Shown: positions 1 through 27,180 of the stretch, in pieces | How positions within the stretch are numbered: the first letter of the stretch is position 1 | How the letters are laid out: every line of letters begins with the position of its first letter | Source of the DNA: Atrichornis clamosus | Taxonomy: Eukaryota > Chordata > Aves > Passeriformes > Menuridae | Direction of reading: 5' to 3' | NCBI GenBank assembly: GCA_013400975.1 | Contig: WBMZ01010850.1 | Span: 1 to 64,000 of the forward strand | Length of the DNA: 64,000 nucleotides | Notes under the pieces: generated by a model | Told to the model about the DNA's origin: nothing | Databases searched by the model: none | The model's input: the letters and a program-made list of their open reading frames with translations, nothing else | Translations under genes and position numbers: made by a program

Positions 1-1
1 C

Positions 2-14163
<14,162 letters not shown>

Positions 14164-14617
14164 AACAAGCATAAAAGGTATATTCTCGTACATTAATGCT
14201 TGTGCCTTTTTAAGTAAAAGTGGCAGTTACTTTTAATGAGATGGTAACATCCAGAAAAATCTAGTTTTGTATTTGCACAAAAAAAGAACATTAAAAAAAA
14301 ATGCCCTAAAACTGTGTCACGTTGAAAATCACAGACATTTATGAAATCGTCATTTATGGAACATGAAGAAGAGCATAGAAAGAACAAGTCATTGTTAGCA
14401 CTTGAATACTTCTGAATCAGCACTTCTAAATGATCCCCACTTCCTGTACATTAAGCAATCATTTGTATTCTCTGTAACAGTTGTAGGAACTGAAGTCACA
14501 GTAATTATTAAGCAGTATAACATAAAGTTAATTGGATCAAAGCCATTATTATATATAACTCAGTGTATTTTCTTTTATAAAGCAAATTAACCACCGTCAC
14601 TATTGTGAGTTTTTTTA

Positions 14618-14623
14618 AATAAA
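14618..14623 (+). promoter_or_regulatory. Proximal AATAAA polyadenylation signal
   Basis: A canonical hexamer about 455 bases after the EDNRB stop codon. It would give a short 3' UTR. Confidence 0.4.
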
Positions 14624-15308
14624 CCATGAAATACTTTGTAATAGAGGTTTAAATATTAAAAAGTAGAATTTTTATCAGGTATTTCATAGAGGTAGCTACT
14701 GAAAATATTAAAGGATGCAGTAAAGTCAAAAGTGCATTTTACTTCGATGATTGTTTTTACCTATTATTGTTCGAAGGAACCTCTCCAGGACTCTATAAAT
14801 ACCATTCTGTAACCACTGTGTGTGTTCAGTGCATTGGGCAACACTTTGGGTATGAATATTTGTGTTTGCTGATAGCAAAGGAGAGAAAAACACACCGAAA
14901 GCAAAAAATTAATACTGCTATAAACATACAAACAACGGCTAGTATTTCAGCTGGCTTTAACTGAAAACAGATTGTATCCTGTGTAAAAAGTGGGCATTCA
15001 AGAGCCTGATGGTTCTTTACTGGAGATACTTTGCGACAATTGACAACTGTTTTTACAATCCAAATACAGTCTTGGGGCAACATTTTTTAGAAATAGCAGA
15101 TGGAAAAAAATGTAACCAAGGTAAAAAGAGAGAATTCAAAGTTTTTTCATTTAAATTTAAATCTTCATAAAGAAAATAATTAATGAACTGTACTTCTAGG
15201 GAACAGTACCATGTAGCATACTCATCTTAATACTGTTTGAAAATATATTCTACTTCTGTAGTTCCGTATTTATGGGCTTAAGAAGATGTGTGATTTAGTT
15301 TCTGCTTC

Positions 15309-15316
15309 TGTAAATA
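15309..15316 (+). promoter_or_regulatory. Pumilio response element (TGTAAATA) in the 3' UTR
   Basis: A perfect match to the UGUANAUA consensus bound by PUM1/PUM2. It lies about 130 bases before a second perfect match, in the distal part of the inferred 3' UTR only. Confidence 0.45.
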
Positions 15317-15436
15317 GTTTAGTGAAATGTAATTAATTGTAAAGTATTAAGGTATGGGCAGGACCCTGTAAGAAAAGAGAAAGATAAAGATGCCTGTAGT
15401 AAACACGATGTGTATTGCCGGGAGCAATGCATGTTT

Positions 15437-15444
15437 TGTATATA
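15437..15444 (+). promoter_or_regulatory. Second Pumilio response element (TGTATATA)
   Basis: A perfect UGUANAUA match. Together with the site at 15309 it forms a pair that only a transcript extending past the proximal polyadenylation signal would include. Confidence 0.45.
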
Positions 15445-16392
15445 CATGACAGGTCATTCTTTGGCTTTTCATTTCCTATTAACTTGTTACAGATGTCCCT
15501 GAAGACTTATTAACATATTTCATGCACTAAGGCATGAGTTTTTCAAGGAAAATTGTCATATAACATGCTTTTATAAAAGACATGTTTTCAATAGACTTGG
15601 TATTTTATTTTAATAAAATTATTTATCAAAACTCAGGAATTTTTTAAATTTTAAATTTCAAGATTTCACATGTAAGGATATATACCTTTTTTCCCAATCT
15701 TGATTGACTTCAGATTTTTTACTAAAGTGCCTTAAATATGCTCAGGATGAAAACAGCTTTCATTAAAATATTCAGCTGATGTTACCTTAGATGCGTTTCT
15801 GACTTTAGGTAGCTACAGCTACCTTGCTGACAGCTAAAAATGGGGGAGGTGAACCCCAGTCCTTGTGTTGCCCCCATCAGAAGCTGGTAAGTGAATGCTT
15901 GTATAATCAAGCTGAGGAGGACCTCTGCACATGCATTTGAGCATGGGCATGTGAGTTTGTTAGTGAGTGTGTGTGCAAGCGTGTGTGTTGTCTGCCATGG
16001 GGTTGCTGTTACCATCTTGCTGCAGCACATCCACTCAGCTGCTATAACGCTGAACTTTTATAAATATAAATCTATTATAAGTTTCCTTCTTTACATTTTT
16101 ACCTTAACTTTCATGGCAACTTTCTCACAGTAAGCCATGAATTTCACTTCACTCTTCTTGCATCTGTTTCTGTGAAATGCGTTCCATCTATTGAGGATGG
16201 ATAATCAGTGAAATCCTAGGTTTGATACATCAGTGTTATTTTATCAAGTTACAATATTGTACATGTATATTATTGTTATTTTTATTTAAAATATAGCTGC
16301 TGTACTGGCAACTGTGTAACATAATTTTCATTTTTTCCTGGACTAAGTCTTTGTTAAGACAAGTCCTGCTAAGTCAGATATTAGGTTTTGCA

Positions 16393-16398
16393 AATAAA
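16393..16398 (+). promoter_or_regulatory. Distal AATAAA polyadenylation signal (candidate)
   Basis: A canonical hexamer followed within about 40 bases by a T/G-rich run. It is one of several possible distal ends of the EDNRB mRNA. Confidence 0.4.
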
Positions 16399-16724
16399 GA
16401 CCATATATTTGCCCCTTTTTGGGTTCATACATAAATATTAGCACACTCTTCGTCTTTTCTTCAGTATTATTTAAAGCAGTATTTTTATTGAAGCTTTCAT
16501 TTCCTGTAATAAAAAAATTTCAAAACTTCTGTTGTTATACTGTTCTAGCTAAAAGATTAAATCTCTGAATACTCAACACAGGTGTTTTCTGAAATTCTCA
16601 GTACAGGTCTGTTCCTCCTTTGACAGAAATCAGTAAATGTTTAGCCATTCAATTCAGTTGGAGCAGAATTGGGGCACAACATAACTCTTTAAAAAACCTA
16701 TCTGACATTTGCTACTTTGAATTT

Positions 16725-16730
16725 AATAAA
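16725..16730 (+). promoter_or_regulatory. Most distal AATAAA candidate for EDNRB
   Basis: A canonical hexamer followed about 20 bases later by a T-run (16748-16754) that could serve as a downstream element. Use of this site would give a 3' UTR of about 2.6 kb. Confidence 0.4.
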
Positions 16731-16750
16731 AGAAAAAGCTAAATACGTTT

Positions 16751-19700
16751 TTTTGAAGGAGTTGATTAGAAAACTTAGGAATAGAGAGTAAAATCAGCTT
16801 GTGGGGTAAAACATCCAGTCTAAGGCTCTCTAAGCCTCAAACAGGGTCACAGTAGCAGAAGAATCGCACAGAAGCACAGGCATCTTTATAGGAGATTGAT
16901 GTGCTTGCCCAGAGTGGTGTGACAAAGAAAGAGTCATCTGTGCCCATGATCTGAAGAGTTCACACAGGATAGTTCAAGATGAAAAAAACAACTCACAAGA
17001 AACTACATCACAGCTCTGTGTTTTGGCTTTCAGATAGTAGTTGAATTTTAGTTCCTCAGCTACTCTGAATTCTGCCTAAACTGAACCGGAACACTGGTAC
17101 TACTCCTCAGAGAATCAAATGCAAAATTTGATGGTTATGGAGCATCTGCTGTGAGCTACGACATTTCAGTGTCCCAGACAGCTCTTAATCAAGATACAGC
17201 TGGCTTAGCAAGAGAATGTTCTATGTACTGAAATTATGCTTAAAGGCTTTCTTTAAAAATTGTTCTGTATAGCTGTGTAAAATAATTCTATATTTCATTT
17301 TCTGTGACTGCTTAAAATAGCAACTTCTGTGGTTCAGGCAGTGTAAACATACTAAATTACCAATAAAATATTTGTAATTTGGATTCGTTGCAAAAAGACG
17401 TCTGACCTTTTTTCTTTTAGGGCATTCCAATTAATTGTTAAACAGTGACAGTGATGTAAAAAGAAATAAGCAATTCAGAACTAAATATCAAAGCTTTTGG
17501 GTGGGATGGTTTTATGTAGCTGGTTGAAAATTGGAGAGAGTTCAGACTTGCATATGCATTGCAAGATTGTCTGATGTTTATTGGAACAATCATGCCTATC
17601 TTTGCTCTGTTTGTTTTTGCTCAGAACGTCAGTCGCAATCGCTTCTCTACACACCCATATATAGTCACAAATTCTCTTATGTTTGGGACATCATAAATAA
17701 AAGGCATGAAGCTTTTAGTTCATTAAATTAGCAGTGTATGCACTCTGTGCTGGAATATAGCACATGAAAACCATCATCCCTTTGTATGCTGACAGTGTGA
17801 TTTTGTGCATATTTCAATTTACCTTTCTTAAAGCAGTGGAAAACAGTATCAGACTAAATATGCTGCAACTGGTCAAATACATAACTTTATATGCTTGTGG
17901 TATCTGTACATCCCAAAATGTGTTTTGTTCCAAACAGTTGGGTTTCCTTCTGTTTACTTGGTGGCCTGTTGCATCCGCGTAGATTTGTCTTCTTTCACAG
18001 TCCCATTAGCACATAGTTTCAAGTTTCTTGTGCCTGGAACAGAAGCACCTGTAGAGATGAGTGCACTTGTAGGTAAAGGTTCTGCTCAGGATCTCTAATT
18101 TCTAAGCCAAGTTGCTGAACTCTTCAGAAGACCAAGGCAGACAAAAGGACTCAAAATTAGTCCTGTATGTTCTGCTGGTCATCTTTCTTCTCAGTCAGCA
18201 GGGGTAAGAGTACTGTGTTATATAACAGCAGTAGTCACGTGGTTTATGGGCTTGCAATTGCTAACTTAAAAGTGCTATCATTAAATGAAACCCTGACATC
18301 TCTCTGGTCCTGTCAGTCTTTCTAAGGTTGTTTAGCTGTGCAGGAGGTCCCAACACTGAAAAGGCATCCCTGCCCCATTCTTTTTTATTCTCTTGGAAAA
18401 TAAAATTGTCAGTAAGAAAACTCTACTGTAATGAAAAGTAAAACCTTCAGAAATTACTGTTTTACCTCAGTATTCTAAACGTCCATGAAATCTTTCTGAC
18501 AATCCAAAGCTGTCCTGATTATGGGAGGTATTATCTGGAAGGAATTTTAAAGTATGATGTGGCAAGTGGCTGGACATGTCAATATCTATATATGATACCC
18601 ACCAGTAGATATCTTCAATTTCAGTGTTGCTATAAAGCTTTGCATCCTCTGTAGCCACCCTAGAAGAGTGCCTTGGAAAAAAGTGGGAGTCAAATCCTGA
18701 AACACAGTAAAACCTGAAAGGAAACACTGACAAGGGATTAGGTAACCATACCTTCTTCAGAAACCACATGCTCCAGAATTTGCTTCTACTGGTTTTGCTC
18801 CTGGGTGAGTGGGATGAGGGGAAGCATTTGTTTCCCTTTTACCTTTTCAAGATCTTCATTTCCCAAAGTTTGTGTGAGTAGCTCACAAGTCGGATTATCC
18901 TGAAGAAACAGATCAGTGGTGAAACCGAGGGAGTCAAACAATGGCTCTCATTTGAAGATATCAGGGAAAAGAACAATGACAAATCCCCAGGAAGCTCTCA
19001 TCTTCCCCAGATAGATAGGTTCAAAACATGCAGTCTTTGCAGAGGCAGGAGAGAAACATGCCAACTTAACAAAACCAAAATTGGTGGAGTTGATAAGTTT
19101 TAGTTGCAGCTGCATGTGAAATGTCAGCGTACAGACAAACTGGAATTTTTTTAAATTACTATTTTAACTTTTTGTGATGAAACCAAATTGGAGCAAGCAT
19201 CATAATTGCTAATGGTTGTTCACAGGACCAGACTGAATCCTGCCAATGATACAGGAAGTTTCTCCCTGGAATGCACCTACAGCAGGTAGAACATCCTACA
19301 GATTTGTCTGCATGGGTCTTCTTAAGGAACAAGCATAGACATGGAATGAAAAGTTCACATCTGCTGTAGTCAGATACTCGACACCTGCAGTAACCAGGTG
19401 CATACACTTTTGATGTGTATTTATATGAGTACATAGATAAGTATACATATGTATTTATATATTTATACCTGTAAATATACAAATAAAATGTATTTCATAT
19501 TATGTAATATAAATTGTGTGGCGTACAGAATATTTTTCATTAGTTTTATCTGAAAAAGTTTTCAATTAAATCAAGAGTTTTTTAAAAACCGTATCAGTCC
19601 AAACAAAACATAGCCCACTATGTTTAAAAAACCCCAAACACCCCACTTCTAATGTGTTCTATCACTATTTTGGATTTTAAGGGGTTTTTAATATATTTGG

Positions 19701-21651
19701 AAACAATTTCACATTACTTCATGCCGTAAAAAGAGTAGTGAGTAATGTAAGCTCTATATGTCACACATAGAAACTATGAATGACTGCCCAACTATTGGAC
19801 TAGTCCATTGCATTTTTAAATTTTGTGTTCATTAGCATTAATAATAAAGACTGCTGAGCACTGACAGAAATATTTTTGTTGTTTTCTGGTGTGGATATCA
19901 GTTTAGGATAATAAAAGTTTGAAATGCTGACAAATCATACACTACCCACGCTGAATGGCTAAATTATGAAATGTAATGAAAATATGTATAAGTTTTTAAG
20001 TGATACTCATAAGTTCCAAAGATAATTGGTTAGAAATAATGTTATACTTTTGTCTTTTGAATTTATAATTTTGATACTTCAAAGCATTGAATTTTGTAAC
20101 TTTTATGGCTATTTTATGACAGCAGAAAAGATACTTTTCAAAAAGCATTCAGAACTTTATATTTTCATAGGAGGTGGAAACAGATCATTAAATGAATCAT
20201 GACATTAATGCCCAGCTTCAAGCACCTCCATAGGTTATGAAGATACTTCCTGTCAAACTAACTTCTAAAATTCTCTTGTTTGCCCAGGTTTGCCCAAATT
20301 TCATGGTAAAGAACTAACAAAGAATATGACAAGCTCCTTAATATTTGCAACTCATTATTTAGTATCTTGTAAGCATTTGATCTTTATAAAATTGTTCATA
20401 TTGAAGTTGAGGTATTTCACTTACAAATGGGAGGGAGAACAATATGTCACAAATATGTGAGGCCATTTAATATTTGTTTACATATGCACTCAGCTTACGC
20501 CAGAAACCAATAAATTATTTTTAGTTGACTGAAAAAGAATAAATTGATATTGCAATACAATATGCAAGTCAATGCCTTTAAATTACTTTATAAACATATC
20601 TATCCATATATGCATTTCCACTTTGGTCACAACACAAAAGGTGCCAAAAAATCCAAAGAAGATATAGTTGGCAGTAAAAATACGAGAAATGTAAAGCATG
20701 TGTAGTTTGCTGAAACTTTACTATGCTTTTGCCTGAACTGAAGAGCTTACAGCTTTTATAGAAGTAACCAAACTTTCCAACTCTTTACGGTCTGACCATG
20801 CTTACTCCCATCTTCCCAATGAGTTGCAAAACCTGCAGCAGAATCACATTTCATGGCACTCTTACAAAAGAGCAGGATTGCCATCCATGGGCTCATGGCC
20901 AAATTCCAAATTAAATAATTACAATCTGCTTCCTCTGTTCCTCTCTCTTCCCATCAATTGCAGAGTGGGTTAGCAGAGCACACTGCCCTATTCTTCAGTT
21001 TCACACTTTGCATGGCGACATCTGCTCTGTCTGGTGCTGGAGGTGACCGCATTTCCATCCTAGAAAGTGAGAGCCTCCCAAATCTGTTGTCAGTTTGTAG
21101 AGTATTTGGGAGTGTTTCAGAATGAAAAGTGAAATTTAAATGTAAAATCAGTATCTCAGACTTTCTTTAGGCATATCTCAACTCAAGGCTAAGTGGATCT
21201 AAATCACCCCTTTTTTACTGACTTCGTTAAGTTTTATAAACATGTTTGAAAAGGCTTTTAAATCTTTATTTATCATTTATTTGTATAGTTGGAAAGGTTT
21301 ATTATAATCTGGAATTCGTTAAATAGTGCTCAACTATTTGAATAGGCATTAAGGATGTCTACAGGGCTGAGTGTAGAAAGCCATGAGCTGCAGAGATCAG
21401 TATTCTCCAAGCTCAGGCTGACGTAGTTGCATTGCTTCCAGAGCAAAACAGACTAACTTCCATTTGACTCAAATCTTGGGTAGAATGAGTTAGTGTCAGT
21501 CTGCTGTCGTGCAGGTGGATCCTAAGTGAGGTGTAACTACTTGCAAAGGTGAGACTAAGTGTTTGAACCATTTGACAAAAGTGTTACACGTTCATCATCA
21601 TTTATTGTCTGTATTAAAAAAAAAAGGGTTGCTTGCTTATATTCAGAAATT
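16751..21651. other. Intergenic, no gene seen
   Basis: AT-rich sequence 3' of EDNRB. Open frames are short and unlike any protein I recognise. There is a small AT-rich, TATA/TGTA-type low-complexity patch around 19430-19510. I see no classified transposon. Confidence 0.7.
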
Positions 21652-21926
21652 TCATAGACTTGTTTGGATTGGAAGGAAACAGCACTAGGCAGGGACACCT
21701 TCCACTAGACCAGGTTGCTCAAAGCCCCTTTCAACCAGGCCTGGAACACTTTGAGTGATGGGGCATCCACAACTTCTCTCAGCAAACCTGTTCCAGTGCC
21801 TCACCACCCTCACTGTAAAGAATTTCTTCCTAATATCCAATCTAAACCTATACTCCCAGTTCAAAGCCTTTCCCCCTTCTATCACTATGTGCCCTTGTAA
21901 ATATTCCCTCCCCAGTGCCTCTCCAA
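21652..21926 (-). mobile_element. CR1 LINE 3' fragment
   Basis: The + strand reads as the reverse complement of the CR1 tail: a GGATTGGAAGGAAAC-like terminus, then GGGACACCTTCCACTAGACCAGG, a type of CR1 3' sequence. On the minus strand, residues such as FRLDIRKKFFT and VVRHWNRF mark the ORF2 C-terminus. Small indels break the frame. Confidence 0.92.
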
Positions 21927-22002
21927 TAGATTTGATGCCATTTATTTGAAAGAATCAACAAAGAACTGGCAATATTTTCTTTACAGTATTTAATTACTTA
22001 AA

Positions 22003-22110
22003 TGGTAAGGAGAAGTTGAGAGAACTGGGACTCCTTACCCAGGAGAAAAGTGGGCTCAGGAAGATTTCATTGATGTGTGTAAATACCTGATGGTATTCAG
22101 TGGATATTGT
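22003..22110 (+). mobile_element. Short, old CR1 fragment, opposite orientation to its neighbour
   Basis: The + strand translation contains KLRELGLLTQEKSGLRK, corresponding to the CR1 ORF2 segment usually read as LRELGLFSLEKRRLR. It lies about 80 bases from a minus-strand CR1 fragment, so the two come from separate insertions or an inversion. Confidence 0.65.
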
Positions 22111-25100
22111 GGAAAGCTTCTCTTACAATGCACCAAAACTGACTTCCTTGTGAGATAGCTGGACAGCTGAAATCAATGGAAGTTTGCCAACAAAGATGTG
22201 TTGAACTTTCTCAGAAAATATTTTAGTTTAATTTAATTTAGTTTAATTTATTGTGGGCAAATGCATATCAGGTATAGTGCTAATAATACTAGGGAAGTAT
22301 GTTTACTCTTTAGTTTAAATATTTAAAGTCTGCATGTCTTCTTTCTGTGGACTAAGAATTATCTGGGCTTTGTCTACACTTCTATATCTTTCAACAGGAA
22401 TTAACTTACGACTGTGCTTCTCATTGTATTAACTCACTGTATAGGAAATATAAAGCCCTGATCTCAAAAATTTCTTCTGATTTTTTTTTCTATAACTTGG
22501 TTAAATAAGACAAACACAGTGCATCTTTTGGAGGATAAGAAGCAAAGGCATATCATATTTGTGAGGTAACACTAGTGATAATGTATACACTGTCCTCCAT
22601 TTTGTCCCATAGACAATTGTATGCATTTCAAGTGACGTTGAAGGAATAATTCTGTTGTTCAGAAACCTTTGATTTTGTTGCACTGCTTGAAAAGCAGGAA
22701 GGAAGTTGTGAAACACACATCATATATATACAGATGTCAAGTACAGTTAATGAAGATAAGCAGATGCATTCCTTAATAGCAATTAAACAGGAGGAGGGAA
22801 CATATTGTCCACTTCGATTAGGAAGTTTCTCTTCAAAGTTCCCTATTTGACAAGGCTTGTCAGTTCCTTCACCTCATTTATATCAGTATATTTTTATATT
22901 AGTCCTTAAAATATACACCACATTAAAAAAAACCCCAGACTTCTATGTAAGACAGGATTATAGATTTGCAGCTGCAATTGCAGTGTTAGTACTTACGATT
23001 GTGACATTTTGCTGTAACAGGCACATGATAGACACTGACAAACTAATGTACAATATATAAAAGATATTAAAATCTAAGTTATCTCACACTGGAACGCTAG
23101 AAAATATTTATCACACATATGACTCCTTTCAGTATGTTTCAGAACGAGATTTTTTTCTCTTTTTACAATGATAAAAAAACTAAATTACCTTTATGTATTG
23201 GTCTGATCTTTGCTTCTTGTAGCAGAGTACACTACTCACCTCGACAAAGTTTAACACTCATGGTTGCAGACCACCTTAGTGGTCTCTGATTCATCAAGAC
23301 AGTTTGGAATTCTGGTACCATCTCCCAGATTGTTTCCATATTCTATTTCATATGCAATTCATTAAGTGTACACTGTGTATAACCAACCCAAGCCCATTGC
23401 CAAAGTACTGAACAGAACCACACACACAAATGATTCTCACAAGGTCTTACCTGAAATGATCTGCCAGCTTGATGGAGATAGCTCCTGCTTAAGGATAGGT
23501 TTAAAACATTAGGAGTTAAAAACAACCTTAGAACCCTTACTTTTGAGATAAATCTTCTTCAGAGTGTTCACAAGGACATTACATGAGACAAGGTCAAGGA
23601 AACGTCAAAGTCCATCCCCTAAGCTAGTCAGTCCTTATTTCTGTCTCTTGTAAATCAAGCACATTGCTGCTGGAACCACCAATGAATATACAGGTCTCTT
23701 GACCAGACCCTTCTGTTCCTGTTCATGCTGTATTCAAGTGATTCTGTGGTGCCTTCTGCTGAAACTGCGTTCCCACTCAGAGTTTGGACAACATGCATTA
23801 TGAAACACAACAGGGGAGGAATGAAAACAATCTTAAGGCCACAGTGACTATCCCAGCAAGACACCTCTTTCAAAGAGCTGTCATTTGAGATCTCCCTTTC
23901 TCTGAAGCAGAAGACAAGCAGAATTGGTGTCCTTGTCATGGTTACTGCTTTGAGCACAGTCAACTGGAGGTTCTGGGCCTGAAGAAATGGCTTCTTGTTT
24001 GTGAGCAAGGGACAGGATTCTCAGTGCTAAACTGAATAGTGTTCAAAGGAGCTGTGAACAGAGAAGGGAAGGAAGGGAAGGGAACTCAAAAATCTATTCT
24101 CAGGGCTGCCACATGGGCAGCTCACTCGGTGAAACTGTAACAGAAATACCTTCTTGTACAAAAAAAAAGACAGAGGCAGAAGGAACACTTTCTGGTGCAG
24201 CTAGGTTTTCTGTAGATTATATTCTGTACCTCACGGTCCTCAGGTTTTAAAAGGCACAGCAGCCTTTGCAGTCACGGCACATGACCATTAATATATCTCA
24301 AAGCTCACTCTGGGATGACACAGGATTTCTCAGCTGCCTTGTGTTGCCACATTCTGTTAGATACAGATCGGGCATGATGTGGACCCCACAGGTTCCCACA
24401 CTAATATCCACATCAGACACTGGAGGCCACTTCAAGTGGAGATAGATTTTGTTTCTTCTAAAAACTAATCTACTTTGAAAGCAGTGAAATTGCCCTAAGA
24501 ACCAAACCAAATCCAGGAAGTGATGAACATTGAGGGGTTTATTTACAAACCCATTCTACTGCTCTGAACAAACTGCTGTAGATAAGAGAGAGAAGCACTT
24601 CAGTTAGAATGATTCAAAAGGCATCTAAAATTTACATACCGATTATTCCCTTAGTCTACCCTGATTTAACCTACATATGTGTTCACTGCTTTTATACCCA
24701 CCCTCAGTCTTCTCACCTCTCTATTTTTTTGAGTAATTCCTTTTTATTTTTCAATTAAAGTGTTTCTATGCTTGCATTCAGTGAGAAAGCTGTAATTTTA
24801 ATTCTGAGTTTTCATTGCATATTTGCATATTGGAGTTGTTTATTTAGGGAAACCTTTTAAAAAAGATATTGTAAAGTTCCAAGTGAGAATAACATGTAGG
24901 AAACCCTTGTTAAAGGCTGAATATATAATATGCACCCCTATCCCATGCAGGTATCGTGGAATCAGAGAATGTCTCTGAAAAATTCCAGAGATGAGACCCA
25001 GTAATGCAAATAATTATTTTTATGTTGCAAATATTTATTTGGAGTAAATGAAGAGTAAGAGAGGTTCTGGTGCAATGACTCACCTACTGACTGATATGAT

Positions 25101-25744
25101 AAACAGTTACAAACAACTGTGAAAATGTCTCCTTCAGTTTTTTGTCATTTCAGTTTTTCACAGAAGAGTTATTCATTTCCTCGTCATCTATTTTGTCTTC
25201 TCACTATGAATAATGTCACAATAAATCCTCTGTTCAATGTTTCTCATTAAATGATACAAGTAGAAACATCAGAGCCAAAAAACAGCTAAGAAAACCAGGA
25301 ATAGTGTGTCATAGTGTGGCTAATAAGTTAAGAGAACCAGATACCCTACAATGTCTCAGCTAAACCTGGGTCTGAATACATAAAATAGTTTAAAACACCA
25401 CAATACAAGTTACAGTAATGACTTTACCTTCATTGAAGAGAGAAGCACTTTATTGCAACCATTTTTTTTAGTACATGGAAACAAACTTGCTTAGGGTCTG
25501 TATTGAACCACATATGCGTCAAACAACTGCACAACCCTGGACTGTGTAGAGCCAGCTCCACAAAGGGAAACAGCATAGTCACATTACTGTAGGTGATTGA
25601 CTGACCCTTGTGTAAGACACAGTTAATTAGCCTGAGCTCATCACCAGAACAACACTGCTTTACTGCTTATCAGGTCTAAGGGAGCATCATCCCCATGTCA
25701 TGCCATATAGATACAGATAACCTGCTCTCTCGGAGCACATATCC
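22111..25744. other. Intergenic, no gene seen
   Basis: AT-rich sequence. It includes an imperfect GGGAA-type purine patch (24061-24084). No protein-like frame or classified repeat is recognised. Confidence 0.7.
24061..24084. repeat. Short GGGAA/GGAAG microsatellite-like patch
   Basis: An imperfect purine repeat of AGGGAA-like units. Confidence 0.6.
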
Positions 25745-27180
25745 ATACAGTCATAGACAAAGGGCAAAAGGGCTCATATATCCAGTCTGACCCCATCAAT
25801 GACAGAGTCCACAGAGTCTCACAGGGTTATTTCTGCTTCAGGATAAGTAATCCAATTGAAAATTAAAACTTGTCTTCAGAGAAATGCCCAATCTAGATTT
25901 TAAACCTGCCAGTGATGCCATGCTTCTTTGGTGAGTGAATAGAGCCATTAATTTAATGTACTGCTATGAAAAAAAGTGCCTTACTTTTTGTTTGAATTTT
26001 TAGCTTCACCTTTTGAAAGAGGAGTTTGTCAGGTCTCTGACTGCTGGACTGAACAGCTCTTTGCTATTTGCCCTGTTTTGTGTACCATGACCAGTTATCC
26101 TCAAGTCATCATGTTGATAAGTTAAGTAGATTGCACTGCTGGAGAATTTCCAGGTCCTTAATATTCCCATGGCTTTTCTTTGACCCTTCTCCAAATTGTT
26201 CACATCCATCATGTATTCTGACTAGATCACTAGAACTGGACACTCTATTCCAGTAGCGATTTCTTCTCTGTCAAATGTAGCAATGCCTTAACCTTCTACC
26301 TCTGTCCAGTGGATATACCTAATTATAGTATTTGTCTTTTTTTGGTCCATGTGGTCTCAATAACACATCATCTTCAGAATCCTTACATCACAGGAAAGTT
26401 CTCTCTCCTGTTTTTATGCCTTACATTTCTATTCCTATATGTTAGATGCTCTATTTGTCTATACAGAAATGTCTTTTCTTTTTCCTGTTCTTGCTTACAC
26501 AGTATCCCTGGATACTCTTTGTTGCTTATCCATCTCTTCTTAATTTTTCACTCCAGTTGTCTGTGCATCATCTCCAAATTTTGTAAGACAAAATGCTATG
26601 TCCTTTTGCCCACTCCTTGGTAAAATTCCACAATGTATACTGATCCATTATTTGTCTTGATACTATGCTCTGACTGCCAGACCTGCATTATTCAGGTCTG
26701 GGCTTTTATCCATTTTCTGTTTTGAAATAATGGCACAGTGTTAGCTTCTCCACAGCCCTCTGGAAATTCCAAGGCTTCCTGAAAAGCAGCACCAGAGGTT
26801 CTTTACACTAATCTCAACATTAATCTTGACAAGGGTTTGCTTGCAAGATTATTGGAACTGCTAGCTTAAAATCATGTGACATCTTGCACCTGCCTAGCTA
26901 TCCTTAGTACTACTGGGGGATATTAGATAAGCATCACCCAACAGGAAGACATAATTCATTTTTCTCCCCAGTCCATAATAATGGAATGCTTCTGCCTTTT
27001 CTGTGTCAGTCATTGCAATTCTATTAGGGTCATCCTGCTTTTATTATTTTTAGTATTGGTTTTGTTTGGATCTACTCAAAAAATACTTAATCTTTAACCC
27101 AGATGGTTACAGGCTTACTCTTCCATTCCATAATCTTTTTTCATTTATTTTCTTTATGTGCTGGCTTCTATGCTGTTCAC
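25745..27180 (-). mobile_element. Ancient CR1/L3-like LINE relic with internal gap
   Basis: From 25745 the + strand follows the reverse complement of the old amniote CR1 (L3-like) consensus: a CCAGTCTGACCCC end, a CCAATCTAGATTTTAAA block, a GTGCCTTACTTTTTGTTTG block, a CAGATTGC-like stretch near 26130 and an AGAACTGGACAC block at 26232-26243. After about 26640 the match appears to jump upstream in the LINE (TTGAAATAATGGCACAG near 26720, then a reverse-transcriptase/endonuclease linker-like part), implying a deletion. Divergence is high and no open frame survives. The boundaries are approximate, and the match rests on recalled consensus sequence. Confidence 0.65.

Larger units (their letters stand above)
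14164..16750 (+). other. EDNRB: EDNRB 3' UTR (end inferred)
   Basis: The AT-rich sequence after the stop has no coherent reading frame. It contains several AATAAA signals (14618, 15612, 16393, 16508, 16725) and AUUUA-type elements. A 3' UTR of about 2.5 kb would fit the roughly 4.3 kb EDNRB mRNA known in mammals. The true 3' end cannot be fixed from sequence alone; shorter forms using the 14618 signal are possible. Confidence 0.65.
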
